Of a stretch of 35,426 nucleotides of DNA, positions 24,442 through 35,279 are shown in pieces. The position numbers and the translations under genes were made by a program. The first letter of the stretch is position 1. Each line of letters opens with the position of its first letter. Under the pieces are notes generated by a model, which saw only the letters and a program-made list of their open reading frames with translations, made no database searches and had not been told where the DNA came from. This DNA comes from an uncultured Prevotellaceae bacterium (lineage in GTDB: Bacteria; Bacteroidota; Bacteroidia; Bacteroidales; Bacteroidaceae), in the NCBI GenBank assembly GCA_946415705.1, contig CAMKTN010000026.1, forward strand, positions 1-35,426, written 5' to 3'.

Positions 24442-25749
24442 ATGCTCGTCGCCATCGTCGGACGCCCCAATGTGGGCAAGTCCACCCTCTTCAACCGCCT
24501 GACCAAAACCCGCCACGCCATCGTCTCCGACGAGGCCGGCACCACGCGTGACCGCCAGTACGGCAAGTGCGAGTGGGTAGGTCGTGAGTTCTCTGTCGTC
24601 GATACCGGCGGCTGGGTCGTCAACAGCGATGACATCTTCGAAGAAGAGATCCGCAAGCAGGTCACCATCGCCACCGAGGAGGCCGATGTCATCCTCTTCC
24701 TCGTGGATATCAACACGGGCGTCACGGACCTCGACGAGGCTGTGGCCGCCATCCTGCGCCGCACGGACAAGCCCGTCATCCTCGTGGCCAACAAGACCGA
24801 CAACGGCGACCAGCAGTGGCAGGCCGCCGACTTCTACCGCCTCGGCCTCGGCGACCCCTTCTGCATCAGCTCCGCTACCGGCAGCGGCACGGGCGACCTC
24901 CTGGACCTCGTGCTGGAGAAGCTCCCCAAGGACGCCGACAGCATCGAGGAGCTCGACCTGCCCCGCATCGCCGTCGTGGGACGCCCCAACGTAGGCAAGA
25001 GCAGCCTCACCAACGCCTTCATCGGCGAGGACCGGCATATCGTCACCGACATCGCCGGGACCACGCGCGACAGCATCTACACCCGCTACACCAAGTTCGG
25101 CTTCGACTTCCTCCTCGTAGATACCGCCGGCATTCGCCGCAAGTCAAAGGTCAGCGAGGACCTGGAGTTCTACAGCGTGATGCGTAGCATTCGCGCCATC
25201 GAGAACAGCGACGTCTGCATCCTCATGCTCGACGCCACACGCGGCATCGAGGCCCAAGACCTGAACATCTTCCAGCTCATCCAGCGCAACCAGAAGGGCA
25301 TCATCGTCGTCGTCAACAAATGGGACCTCGTGGAGGACAAGAGCGACACCGCCATCAAGTACTTCGAGGACACCATCCGCGAGCGCATGGCACCCTTCAC
25401 CGACTTCGACATCATCTTCACATCGGCGATGACCAAGCAGCGCATCTTCAAGGTCTTGGAGACCGCCGCCGCCGTGGATCAGCATCGCCGCACACGCGTG
25501 GGCACCACGCGCCTCAACGCCGAGATGCTGCCCCTCATCGAAGCCTATCCCCCACCCTCCATGAAGGGTAAGTACATCAAGATCAAGTACTGCTCCCAGC
25601 TGCCCGCCACGCGCGTGCCCAGCTTCGTCTTCTACGCCAACCTGCCGCAGTACATCAAGGAGCCCTACCGCCGCTTCCTGGAAAACAAGATCCGCGAGCG
25701 CTGGAACTTCTCCGGCACCCCCATCAACATCTTCATCCGTCAAAAGTAA
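24442..25749 (+). CDS. der: Ribosome biogenesis GTPase Der (EngA)
   Basis: A 435-residue protein with the tandem GTPase arrangement unique to Der, required for 50S subunit maturation. The first G domain starts at residue 1 ([18 protein letters not shown], then DTGGW and NKTD). The second starts near residue 173 ([15 protein letters not shown], then [11 protein letters not shown] and NKWD). The C-terminal KH-like domain (about 350-435) contains [17 protein letters not shown] and ends [18 protein letters not shown]. Length and motifs are normal. It ends 6 bp from the convergent lipoprotein gene, without an obvious terminator. Confidence 0.98.
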   Translation: MLVAIVGRPNVGKSTLFNRLTKTRHAIVSDEAGTTRDRQYGKCEWVGREFSVVDTGGWVVNSDDIFEEEIRKQVTIATEEADVILFLVDINTGVTDLDEAVAAILRRTDKPVILVANKTDNGDQQWQAADFYRLGLGDPFCISSATGSGTGDLLDLVLEKLPKDADSIEELDLPRIAVVGRPNVGKSSLTNAFIGEDRHIVTDIAGTTRDSIYTRYTKFGFDFLLVDTAGIRRKSKVSEDLEFYSVMRSIRAIENSDVCILMLDATRGIEAQDLNIFQLIQRNQKGIIVVVNKWDLVEDKSDTAIKYFEDTIRERMAPFTDFDIIFTSAMTKQRIFKVLETAAAVDQHRRTRVGTTRLNAEMLPLIEAYPPPSMKGKYIKIKYCSQLPATRVPSFVFYANLPQYIKEPYRRFLENKIRERWNFSGTPINIFIRQK

Positions 25750-25755
25750 GGCTGC

Positions 25756-26151
25756 TTACTGCATCTTCCATTTCTCCCCCACGCGCACCATCGGCACGCC
25801 CACCTCTTCGGACGTGCTGTCAGCAAACGTGAGCAGGAGATAGACATGCGCCTGGTCACCGTCGATGGTGTCGCCGATGGCCTCGATGTCCGTAAAAGCA
25901 CCGTGTCGCTGCTGCAGCGCAGCGGCATATTCGTGGACCAGATCCACCATCTGGGCGCGATAGTCCTCTGACATAGAGTCAGCATAGGCTATCTCGCCCA
26001 CGAATTTTTCATACTTACCCTTCTGCAGGTACCCGTAGTCCTTCTCCGCCGCACGGTGCAGGCGCTCTCGGTCTGTGGAGCAGGAGGCTGTCACAATCAG
26101 TGCCATCAACGTGACACAGACCATGAACAATGTCATTTTGGCAGATTTCAT
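25756..26151 (-). CDS. Small lipoprotein of unknown function (NTF2/DUF4878-like)
   Basis: A 131-residue protein with a lipoprotein signal peptide (residues 1-24, lipobox TASC, modified C24). The mature part begins with a helical, charged segment (DRERLHRAAEKDYGYLQKGKYEKF) and continues with a beta-rich half (HVYLLLTFADSTSEEVGVPMVRV) ending in EKWKMQ. That layout resembles the small NTF2-like lipoproteins of Bacteroidetes, such as DUF4878, but I cannot assign a function. A -7 box lies only 4 nt before the ATG, implying a near-leaderless transcript. It is convergent with der and divergent from dnaK. Confidence 0.85.
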   Translation of the reverse strand: MKSAKMTLFMVCVTLMALIVTASCSTDRERLHRAAEKDYGYLQKGKYEKFVGEIAYADSMSEDYRAQMVDLVHEYAAALQQRHGAFTDIEAIGDTIDGDQAHVYLLLTFADSTSEEVGVPMVRVGEKWKMQ

Positions 26152-26155
26152 GGCA

Positions 26156-26163
26156 CAAAGGTA
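26156..26163 (-). promoter_or_regulatory. -7 promoter box directly before the small lipoprotein gene
   Basis: TACCTTTG on the minus strand, an exact TAnnTTTG match. It ends 4 nt before the ATG at 26151, so the transcript would have almost no leader. Confidence 0.65.
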
Positions 26164-26263
26164 GCGATTATAAATGAAAAAATGAAAAGTGAAAAGTAAA
26201 AAATAAAGGTTTCCATGAAAAACTATCTATAAAGAAGGTTCCTACGCGCGCGAAGTCCCCGTT

Positions 26264-26280
26264 TTGGCACACCCTTTGCA
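26264..26280 (+). promoter_or_regulatory. Sigma-54-type -24/-12 promoter upstream of dnaK
   Basis: TTGGCAC at 26264-26270 is followed by TTTGCA at 26275-26280. The invariant GG and GC are separated by exactly 10 nt, as the RpoN consensus requires. No TAnnTTTG box is visible between 26164 and 26417 on the plus strand. The predicted start near 26292 would give dnaK a leader of about 125 nt. Confidence 0.6.
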
Positions 26281-26304
26281 AGTCCATAATCGACCGACCG
26301 TGCT

Positions 26305-26372
26305 ATCACGGAACGTCACGAAATATCGTTCATTGTCGTTATCACGTCATTACGTTATTTCGTTATTACGAA
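26305..26372. repeat. CGTTAT/ATTACG-rich repeat in the dnaK leader
   Basis: This stretch contains repeated CACGGAACGT/CACGAAATAT-like 10-mers and then CGTTAT, CATTACG, CGTTATTTCG and CGTTATTACG motifs. Similar CGTTATAACG sequences occur between the efflux adaptor and pump genes (33011-33053). I see no coding capacity. Confidence 0.6.
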
Positions 26373-26417
26373 AATAAACTATAACCGCTAAACGTTAAAC
26401 AAAAAAACAATACAACT

Positions 26418-28358
<1,941 letters not shown>

Positions 28359-28383
28359 AAACCATCCATTCCATCAACGAAAA

Positions 28384-28420
28384 TGGCGTACAGCACCCCG
28401 CTGTACGCCATTTTCTTTTT
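28384..28420. terminator. Bidirectional terminator between dnaK and the outer-membrane channel gene
   Basis: A perfect 10-bp stem, TGGCGTACAG (28384-28393) and CTGTACGCCA (28401-28410), around a 7-nt loop. A T-rich run (28411-28420) follows on the plus strand, and a short A run precedes it for the minus strand. It serves dnaK and the convergent efflux operon. Confidence 0.92.
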
Positions 28421-28433
28421 CATCCTTTCTCGG

Positions 28434-29852
28434 TTACTCCGTAGCGTGGCGGTAAGCCAAGTGGGCGTTCTGCAGGGCTACGAAGGCATCGGTGTGCTGG
28501 TCCTGCGCCTGTTGCAGCAGCAGTTGAGCCTGCAACAGGTCGGTCATGGTGCTGGTGCCGGCGCGGTAGGTGTTGCGCTGTATGCGCAGGTTCTCGGTGG
28601 CCTGCTCCACGCTCTGTCGGGCGAGTGCCAGCTGGCTGTGTGCCTCAGCCACGTCGTTGGCGGCTTTCTGTATGCGTATCTGCAGGAGCTGTGCGTTGTC
28701 GGCGAGCTGCTCCTTGGCCTCCTGCTCGGCAAAGCGCTTGCGGCGGATGGCATGGGCGCCACCCCACCAATCGGTGATGGGCACGCTGACGGTGGCGTAG
28801 ATCATACCGAAGTGGCGGTCGTTGTCGAGGAGGTTGTGGTAATTATAGCCCGCCCCTACGGCTGCCGACGGCAGGTTCTTGGCCACCTCCATCTTGCGTT
28901 GCAGCTTCGCCGCCTCCACATTCTTCTCCAGGAGTTGGTATTCCGGAAGCGTGGAGATAGAATATCCCAACGGCCCCTCCCCCAACCCCTCCCCTGTTAG
29001 GGAGGGGAGCAGAGTGACTTGGGATATGTCTGGCATCTCTATTTCAAATTGGTAATTACCCCCCTCCCTAACAGGGGAGGGGTCGGGGGTGGGGCCTAGT
29101 CCACAAAACTGCCCCAGCAGCATTTTGACGAGGGCGCGGCCGTTGTTGAGCTTTAGGCGCTGGCTGGCGATGTCGTTTTGGCGCAGCTGCACCTGCAGCA
29201 GGTCGTTGTTCAGGGCTACGCCAGCGCGCACGGCGGTCTCTACGTCGTGGCGAATCTGTGCGAGCATCGTATCAACGGCATCGAGCGTGCGGGTCTTCTC
29301 CTGCATCGACACGAGTTGCCAGTAGTACTGCTCCACCTGCGCCTCCACGTCTTTCTCCGAGAGCTGCAGCTGCAGGCGGGCAGCCTCTTCGCCTACGCGC
29401 GCCAGCTTGTTACCGATGACAATCTGTCCGCCGGCGAAGACGGGCTGCATGGCGTTGACGCTACCGATCGTACCGTCTTTCATCATAGCCATTGTCATGG
29501 GACTACCAAGGCCAGCCAGCGCTTCAGCAGGCAGGACTTGTGCCATCATGGGTGCCAACTCCGCCAGCGCCGCCTTCGTCTCGGGTGCCAGCATATCCTG
29601 CGGGTCGATGGTCATCTCGGCCATTTCCTTGTTGGCTTTGAAGGTCATCCCCACGGCGCTGATATTGGGGAAGTAGTTCGTGAACGCCTCGCGCCGCTGC
29701 TCCTTGGCGGCAGCCATCTGCAGGCGCCCCTTGCGCATGGCGATATTGTTCTGCAGAGCAGAATCCTTCAACTGCTCCAAAGTATATGTTTGAGCTGTAG
29801 CATAGCTGTAGCCTATGAACAGGATGATAAGGAGAGAGAATGTATATTTCAT
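28434..29852 (-). CDS. TolC-like outer-membrane efflux channel with in-frame repeat pair
   Basis: A 472-residue outer-membrane factor with a signal peptide ([21 protein letters not shown]) and two long alpha-helical hairpins typical of TolC proteins. The first contains [33 protein letters not shown]; the second contains [20 protein letters not shown] and [23 protein letters not shown]. It completes an adaptor-pump-channel efflux system. I chose the ATG at 29852, which overlaps the pump stop codon (ATGA), over a start at 29873 inside the pump gene. Residues about 253-294 derive from an inverted repeat pair ([13 protein letters not shown], then [16 protein letters not shown]) and lie between the two halves of the protein, where an extra loop can be tolerated. 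Confidence 0.92.
   Translation of the reverse strand: MKYTFSLLIILFIGYSYATAQTYTLEQLKDSALQNNIAMRKGRLQMAAAKEQRREAFTNYFPNISAVGMTFKANKEMAEMTIDPQDMLAPETKAALAELAPMMAQVLPAEALAGLGSPMTMAMMKDGTIGSVNAMQPVFAGGQIVIGNKLARVGEEAARLQLQLSEKDVEAQVEQYYWQLVSMQEKTRTLDAVDTMLAQIRHDVETAVRAGVALNNDLLQVQLRQNDIASQRLKLNNGRALVKMLLGQFCGLGPTPDPSPVREGGNYQFEIEMPDISQVTLLPSLTGEGLGEGPLGYSISTLPEYQLLEKNVEAAKLQRKMEVAKNLPSAAVGAGYNYHNLLDNDRHFGMIYATVSVPITDWWGGAHAIRRKRFAEQEAKEQLADNAQLLQIRIQKAANDVAEAHSQLALARQSVEQATENLRIQRNTYRAGTSTMTDLLQAQLLLQQAQDQHTDAFVALQNAHLAYRHATE
28972..29096. repeat. Inverted REP-like pair inside the TolC-like gene
   Basis: Two 36-nt arms, 28972-29007 and 29061-29096, are inverted copies with about two mismatches. 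Each is a GGCCCC(A/T)CCCCC tail plus the hairpin CCCCTCCCCTGTTAGGGAGGGG or its complement. A 53-nt spacer separates them. Both arms and the spacer are translated without a stop. Confidence 0.9.
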
Positions 29853-32800
29853 TTCTTTACACTTAGTTTCCAATACAATACGGGGAGAACGGTGACGACG
29901 AGGATGAGGGTGCCAATGCCACCCGCGAAGATGGTGACGCCCACGGGCATCCAGAACGAGGAGCCCGCGATGATCATGGGAATCACGCCCACGGCCGTCG
30001 TGGCCGTCGTCAGGAAGATGGGAACCATACGGCGATGACCGGCATTGTAGGCAGCCTCCTCAATGGCGTAGTTGAACTTATTGCGGTAGGCGTCGCGCTC
30101 CTCGGACGTGGGGTTCACGGGTTGAGGATGCTCGGCATGGAACGCCTTCATGCGATTGTCGGCGTGCTCGAAGATGAGAATCTCGTTGCGCATGATGATA
30201 CCCATGAGTGTGATGACACCCATCACGGAGGTCAAGCCCAGCGTGCTGTTCATGAGTCCCAGTCCGACGAGGGCACCCGGCACCATGAGGGCGAGGGCTC
30301 CCATACAAAGGAAGGTGATCTTGAAGCGCTTGAAGTTGAAGAGGATGAAGAAGAAAATAATGACCAGGGCGATGAGGACGCCGAGGAATATCTGCGGCAG
30401 CGCCTCGGCATTGTACTCCAGCTCGCCGCCCACCTCGGTGCGTACGCCTTCGGGCAGTTCGATTTCATCCTCCATGATCTCCGCGAGTCGCCTCTCAATG
30501 GGCTCGGCATAGACGCCCTGTTTCAATTGACCCGTAACGGTGATGCAACGCTCACCGCCGCGGTGCACGATACGTCCCTCGCTCCACAGCGGCTTGACGT
30601 CGGCAACCTGACGCAACGCTATGCTGCTGTTGGCACCTCCGAGTCCTCCGGCAAGCATCGACAGGGGCGTTGTCACCGCCCAGTCCTCGACAGCGGAGAA
30701 CGTCTGCTCTGTGTCGTCGGTCACGACAATGGGCACCTCGTAGTCATCCTCCCAGATCTGGCCTACGCGCAGCGAGCCAGAGGCGGCGCTGAGCGAGAGG
30801 GCGGCCGAGGCACGTGTGATGCCCATCTGCGCCGCCTTGACGGGGTCGAGCTGCACGTTGACGATGGGCGTCGGCAGCAAGTAGTCGGTGTGTACCCATT
30901 CGATTTCAGGCATCTCGCGCATACGCTCCATCATTCGTTCAGCCACCACGTGCAGCGAGTCGAGGTCCTCGCCATAGAAGCGGTATTCCAGCTCGTTGAC
31001 GCTGAGCATGTCGAGTCGCTTGAAGCGGACATAGGCATTGGGGAATGCTTCGGAGAGCAGGGGTTGATAATGCTTGAGTAGGTCGAGGGTAGCCTGGTTG
31101 GAGGCCGTGCCCACGATGAACTGTGCATAGTTCTTGCCAGCCATCTGCGGCGCGTAGCTGTCCATGAAACGTGGCGACGAGCAGCCGATGAAGGCGGTGA
31201 TGGCTGTGACGCGGTCATCCTGTTTCAGCACCTGATATACGGAATCGGCGACCGCCTCCGTCTCGGCCATCCCCTTGCCCTCGGGCAGGAAGATCTCCAC
31301 GGCGAACTGGTCGCGGTCGGCAAAGGGGAACTGGCGCATTTTCAGCGTTGGAACAATCAACATCGAAGCAGCGATGACCGCGACACCCAAGCCGATGGTC
31401 AGATAAGGATGGCGGAACACAGCGTCCAGCACATGCGTGTAGATAGCCTGCACGCGGTCTGTGAAGCGCTTGCCATCCTTGGTCTTATCGGGTACTCCAA
31501 TAATATGCACGCATAAGAACGGGATGGCTCCGACCGCCAGTAGCAGCGACACCAGCAGGTTGATGGAGATGGTCCACGGGAAGTCAACGAGAGCATCGTA
31601 AAAGGGACCTTTGAGCGTGAGGAGCAGGGGGTAAAAGATGACGCAGATGCACGCCGTGGCCAGGAGCATCGGCATGAAATACTGCTGCGCGGAGGTGATG
31701 GCTGCATCACGCGGCGCCATGCCTTTGCCGACATATTCCAGATAGCCGTCGATGATGACGATGCTGTTATCGACAATCATTCCCAGCACGATAATCAGTG
31801 CCGCCAGCGTGACGATGTTCAGCTCAATGCCCGCGATATACATGATGGACACCGAGACAAAGGTGCTCACGGGAATCGTGATGGCAGCCACAAGGGCCGA
31901 GCGCAGCGGGAAAAGCAACATCATCACGACGATAATGATGAGCATCGACAGCAGCAGGTCCCGCAGGAAGTCGTGGATGCTCAGTTCCACCACCTTGGGT
32001 TTGTCGGCGATGCGAGTGATGGTGACATCGTCGGGGAGTACCTCAGCAGCGAAGTCGCTGAGCACGCTCTCTACTTGGCGACCGTACTCGATGACATTGT
32101 TACCCGGTGTCATTTCCATCGACAACAGCACACAGGGGTGCCCGTTGTGCTCAATGCGACTGGCCTTGGGGTCGTACTCGCGAACAACACGGGCGACATC
32201 GCCCACGCGCACCGTCTTGCCCGTCTCAGAATCGCTGTAGATGATTCGTGCGGCAATCTGCGCTTCGTCGTTGCCCGTGGGTGCCAAGTGAATGGGTATC
32301 TGCTGGTCGGTGTCTTCGAGGACGCCGCTCATGGTGGTCAGACCTTCAGCCTGTAACGACGAGAACAACGCCTGCTGCCCGATGCCGTAGGCCTGCAGCC
32401 GCTGGCGGTCGATATAGAGGGTGATCTGCTGGCGCTGCTCACCGAAGAGGTTGACATTGGCCACAGACGGGATGCGTCGCAGGCGGTCGCCGAGCTGGTC
32501 GCTGTATTGGCGCAGCTCACGATAGCTGCGCTCACCGCTCTCGATGGCGATGAGCAGGGCCGAGGTATTGCCGAAGTCGTCGTTCACGACGAGCGCCAGC
32601 ACGCCTTGCGGCAAAGTGTTCTTGAACTGCTCCAAGCCCAATTTGAGCTTGCTCCAGACCTCATCCTTATTATGAACATCGTCGTTCAGTTCTACCATCG
32701 TGATGCACAGGCCGTTCTGTGAGGTCGTCGTGGTCTTATTACGTTTAATTTCGCCATAGGTAAAGAGGTAGCGCTCCAGCGGCCGCGCCACCTGCTGCTC

Positions 32801-32995
32801 CACTTCCTCGGAGGTGGCACCGGGATAGACGGCTACGATAACGCCCTGACGAATGACCACCTGTGGAAATTCGTTTTTCGGCATCACGTACATGCCAAAG
32901 ATGCCTAACAGGAACAGAAGGCTGATGATGAGCAGCGAGATGCGATAGTGCTCCAGCGGCCAGGCATACCAAGATTTATTAGGATTCACGGTCAT
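29849..32995 (-). CDS. RND efflux pump, inner-membrane transporter (AcrB/HAE-like)
   Basis: A 1048-residue proton-driven RND transporter. The N-terminus (WPLEHYRISLLIISLLFLLGIFGMYVMP) is the first of the expected 12 membrane helices. The porter domain begins with FPQVVIRQGVIVAVYPGATSEEVEQQV, and the TM4 proton-relay region reads LGMIVDNSIVIIDGYLEYV, with Asp in the expected place. The second half repeats the fold from YLTIGLGVAVIAASMLIV and ends in [15 protein letters not shown]. Substrates (drugs, bile salts, organic acids) cannot be deduced. It follows the adaptor gene after 60 bp, which carry CGTTAT repeats, and its stop overlaps the channel gene start by 4 nt, so pump and channel are probably translationally coupled. 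Confidence 0.97.
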   Translation of the reverse strand: MTVNPNKSWYAWPLEHYRISLLIISLLFLLGIFGMYVMPKNEFPQVVIRQGVIVAVYPGATSEEVEQQVARPLERYLFTYGEIKRNKTTTTSQNGLCITMVELNDDVHNKDEVWSKLKLGLEQFKNTLPQGVLALVVNDDFGNTSALLIAIESGERSYRELRQYSDQLGDRLRRIPSVANVNLFGEQRQQITLYIDRQRLQAYGIGQQALFSSLQAEGLTTMSGVLEDTDQQIPIHLAPTGNDEAQIAARIIYSDSETGKTVRVGDVARVVREYDPKASRIEHNGHPCVLLSMEMTPGNNVIEYGRQVESVLSDFAAEVLPDDVTITRIADKPKVVELSIHDFLRDLLLSMLIIIVVMMLLFPLRSALVAAITIPVSTFVSVSIMYIAGIELNIVTLAALIIVLGMIVDNSIVIIDGYLEYVGKGMAPRDAAITSAQQYFMPMLLATACICVIFYPLLLTLKGPFYDALVDFPWTISINLLVSLLLAVGAIPFLCVHIIGVPDKTKDGKRFTDRVQAIYTHVLDAVFRHPYLTIGLGVAVIAASMLIVPTLKMRQFPFADRDQFAVEIFLPEGKGMAETEAVADSVYQVLKQDDRVTAITAFIGCSSPRFMDSYAPQMAGKNYAQFIVGTASNQATLDLLKHYQPLLSEAFPNAYVRFKRLDMLSVNELEYRFYGEDLDSLHVVAERMMERMREMPEIEWVHTDYLLPTPIVNVQLDPVKAAQMGITRASAALSLSAASGSLRVGQIWEDDYEVPIVVTDDTEQTFSAVEDWAVTTPLSMLAGGLGGANSSIALRQVADVKPLWSEGRIVHRGGERCITVTGQLKQGVYAEPIERRLAEIMEDEIELPEGVRTEVGGELEYNAEALPQIFLGVLIALVIIFFFILFNFKRFKITFLCMGALALMVPGALVGLGLMNSTLGLTSVMGVITLMGIIMRNEILIFEHADNRMKAFHAEHPQPVNPTSEERDAYRNKFNYAIEEAAYNAGHRRMVPIFLTTATTAVGVIPMIIAGSSFWMPVGVTIFAGGIGTLILVVTVLPVLYWKLSVKK

Positions 32996-33010
32996 AATCG
33001 GATTTCTTTG

Positions 33011-33053
33011 TCGTTATAACGGAAAAACGTTATATCGTAATAACGAAAAAACT
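33011..33053. repeat. CGTTAT palindromic repeats between adaptor and pump genes
   Basis: Contains CGTTATAACG, then CGTTAT and ATAACG flanking a 6-nt centre. The related motifs upstream of dnaK suggest a dispersed repeat family. It fills most of the 60-bp gap. Confidence 0.6.
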
Positions 33054-33055
33054 AT

Positions 33056-34105
33056 TTAAAGAACCACCTTCGTCCCCTCGCTCAACTTCTGATAGCCTTC
33101 GGTGACGATGCGCTGTCCCTCGGTCAGGCCTAAGAGCACCTGCACACGATTCCCGGTGGCTTCACCGATCGTGACGCCCACGCGATGAGCGGTGTTGTCG
33201 TTGGTGACGGTCCATACAAACAGCGAGCCGTCGGCGCGGCGTTGCACCGCCGTCAACGGCACAGTCAATCGCCCATTGTCCATTGTCCCTTGTCCATTGT
33301 CCCTTGTCCCTTGTCCATTCTTCATTGTCACCTTCGCCACCATTCCCGGCAGCAGCTCGCGACCGGGATTATTCACGCGCACGCGTACATCATAAGTATG
33401 TGTCAGCGCGTCAGCTTGGACACCCTTTTCGATGAGGCCGCCTTGGTAGTCGCGACCGATGGCTTCCACGCTGATGGTGCTGGGTGTGGAGGCTCCGATA
33501 CTCTTCATCTCGGCCTCGGGCACGGCAATCTTCACCTTCACCGTGCTGATGTCCAGGATGCTCACCACAGGCTGCGAGGGCAGCGCCGTCTCACCTGCCG
33601 CCAAATAGCGCTTGCCGATGATACCACCGACAGGAGCTATGAGCTGGCAGTCCGCCACATTGCGCTGGGCCATGGCCAGTTGCGAGCGGGCCTGATCTAC
33701 CTTGCTCTGCACCTCCACCCATTGAGCCTCGGTCATCGAACCCTCGTCGTGCAGGAGCTTGTAGCGCTGTAGCGCGTCCTCAGCCTGCCGGCTCTGTGCC
33801 TCGGTGGTGGCCAGCATATTGCGTGCCTGCGTGTCGTCCAGCTCAGCAAGGAGCTGTCCGCGGCCTACCGCTTGTCCTTCGCTGACGCAGACGCGCTTCA
33901 GCGTACCCATGCTCGTGTAGCTCACAATGGTGGCTTGATTCTCTTCTACGATGCCCACGTATTCCTTACCCGTGGCAGTACCGGCGCTGGCGCTGACCTG
34001 CTCGACAACTACGCGTGTGGGCTGCTTCTCTTGCTGCTCAGCCTTCTGGCCACAGGCCATCATCAACAGCGGCAACAACAAACAGAATGTTCCTTTTGTC
34101 TTCAT
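33056..34105 (-). CDS. RND efflux periplasmic adaptor lipoprotein with translated 7-bp repeats
   Basis: A 349-residue membrane-fusion protein linking pump and channel. Residues 1-18 are a lipoprotein signal (MKTKGTFCLLLPLLMMAC, modified C18). The lipoyl/barrel-sandwich halves are GTLKRVCVSEGQAVGRGQLLAELD and LIAPVGGIIGKRYLAAGE, flanking an alpha-hairpin of about 60 residues. The beta-barrel and membrane-proximal domains follow, ending in GLTEGQRIVTEGYQKLSEGTKVVL. I chose the ATG at 34105 because it starts the lipoprotein signal; in-frame starts at 34135 and 34171 would bury it. Residues about 259-278 (NGQGTRDNGQGTMDNGRL) are a 7-residue repeat encoded by a 7-bp tandem array and look like an insertion between the conserved PGMVAKVTM and LTVPLTAVQRRADGS. 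The gene is divergent from an AraC gene. Confidence 0.94.
   Translation of the reverse strand: MKTKGTFCLLLPLLMMACGQKAEQQEKQPTRVVVEQVSASAGTATGKEYVGIVEENQATIVSYTSMGTLKRVCVSEGQAVGRGQLLAELDDTQARNMLATTEAQSRQAEDALQRYKLLHDEGSMTEAQWVEVQSKVDQARSQLAMAQRNVADCQLIAPVGGIIGKRYLAAGETALPSQPVVSILDISTVKVKIAVPEAEMKSIGASTPSTISVEAIGRDYQGGLIEKGVQADALTHTYDVRVRVNNPGRELLPGMVAKVTMKNGQGTRDNGQGTMDNGRLTVPLTAVQRRADGSLFVWTVTNDNTAHRVGVTIGEATGNRVQVLLGLTEGQRIVTEGYQKLSEGTKVVL
33272..33328. repeat. In-frame 7-bp tandem array inside the adaptor gene
   Basis: About eight degenerate units of the CATTGTC/CCTTGTC type. Three units make 21 bp, hence a 7-residue protein repeat. In the sense direction the units read AATGGAC and AAGGGAC, where TGG or GGG replaces the TGA found in the intergenic arrays, so the frame stays open. 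Confidence 0.85.
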
Positions 34106-34180
34106 TTTTATGCTTTCGTTCTTAGTTTTCTTCATTTTGGGATGCAAAGGTGCACATTTTTTTGATGACAACGATGTCCC

Positions 34181-34213
34181 TTTTTACCATAAAACATACC
34201 TTTTCTACCATAA
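34181..34213. promoter_or_regulatory. Candidate AraC-type operator (two direct repeats, 21-bp spacing)
   Basis: TTTTTACCATAA-like sequence at 34181-34192 recurs as TTTCTACCATAA at 34202-34213. The TACCATAA cores start at 34185 and 34206, exactly 21 bp apart. Two direct half-sites on the same helix face are characteristic of AraC-family operators. It lies between the divergent efflux operon and AraC gene. Confidence 0.6.
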
Positions 34214-34314
34214 TAAGCACTTTAGAACATCTTTTTGGCCATTTAGGCATTGATTTATGCTCTTTTATTCGCACATTTGCACGCTGAAAGAACATTCACG
34301 GACACCTGAACAAT

Positions 34315-35232
34315 ATGAAAAGTGCGTTTCAACTGCAAGACTTGGCCAAAGCGTCGGAGGTTAACATTGATTATTTTGACGAGGACATCGTCTTCATCAA
34401 CGATCTCAAGAAACTCGATGAAATCAAAGTCCCTGCACGACTGCAGATGGGACTGCTCGGTTATTGCAGTCGCGGCTATGCAGAGTTCATGCTCAACGGT
34501 GTACCCTATGAACTGCACAAAAACCAGATATTTATTCTTCCCTCCTACGCCTCTGTCTCACGCCTCTTGTTCAGCAGCGATTTCGAATTCAAGTCCCTCT
34601 TCTACACCGACCGCCTGTTGCAAAGCCTGCTCCACGATAAGATGGAACTGTGGAACGATATCATTTACCGACACCGTATCCATGTTGTAGATCTGCCCAA
34701 CGACAGTGACGAGGCTTACGGCCATTTCTTCGGACTCCTCAACGCTTTTTTCCAGCAGGACCTACCCACCCCCTTCCGTGCTGAGATTATTCAATCCCTT
34801 CTGCGCTCCGCCTTCCTCTCCCTTTGCGGTAGTATCAAAGTCATGCTGGAGCAATCCTCCGCATCGCCGCAGGCTCGCAAGTCCGAGCGCCCCGCCCACT
34901 CCCCATCGCAGGGCCTCCTCCACAGTTTCCTGACGCTCCTGGCGCAAACCGACATCAAGCACCGTCCCATCGCCTACTATGCCGACCGCCTCTTCGTCTC
35001 GCCCAAGTACCTCTCCGCCATCTGCAAGGCCGAGTCCGGCAAGACCGCTAACCAATGGATTACGGAATACACGCTTGAGGACATCCGCTACCAGCTCCTG
35101 TTTACGAACCATTCCATCAAGGAAATCACCCATCAGCTGGGCTTCCCCAACACCTCCTTCTTCGGCAAATACGTCCGTCAACACTTCGGAACCTCCCCCA
35201 AATCCCTCCGCGACCACTCCCGCAAAACCTAA
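34315..35232 (+). CDS. AraC-family regulator, probable controller of the efflux operon
   Basis: A 305-residue regulator. The N-terminal part (about 1-180) resembles an AraC-type ligand-binding cupin (LLGYCSRGYAEFMLNGVPYEL, then NQIFILPSYASV). A Pro/Ser-rich linker (SSASPQARKSERPAHSPSQG) leads to the C-terminal DNA-binding domain (about 205-305) with IAYYADRLFVSPKYLSAICKAESG and the second HTH IKEITHQLGFPNTSFFGKYVRQHFGTSPKSLR. The start codon ATG at 34315 gives a normal family N-terminus. Its divergent position next to the adaptor-pump-channel operon, with a candidate two-site operator in the intergenic region, suggests local control; whether it activates or represses is unknown. Confidence 0.93.
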   Translation: MKSAFQLQDLAKASEVNIDYFDEDIVFINDLKKLDEIKVPARLQMGLLGYCSRGYAEFMLNGVPYELHKNQIFILPSYASVSRLLFSSDFEFKSLFYTDRLLQSLLHDKMELWNDIIYRHRIHVVDLPNDSDEAYGHFFGLLNAFFQQDLPTPFRAEIIQSLLRSAFLSLCGSIKVMLEQSSASPQARKSERPAHSPSQGLLHSFLTLLAQTDIKHRPIAYYADRLFVSPKYLSAICKAESGKTANQWITEYTLEDIRYQLLFTNHSIKEITHQLGFPNTSFFGKYVRQHFGTSPKSLRDHSRKT

Positions 35233-35279
35233 CAACGCCCCCTCAGCAATCGCGGAAGAGGCGGTAGGAGCTGATGCCG

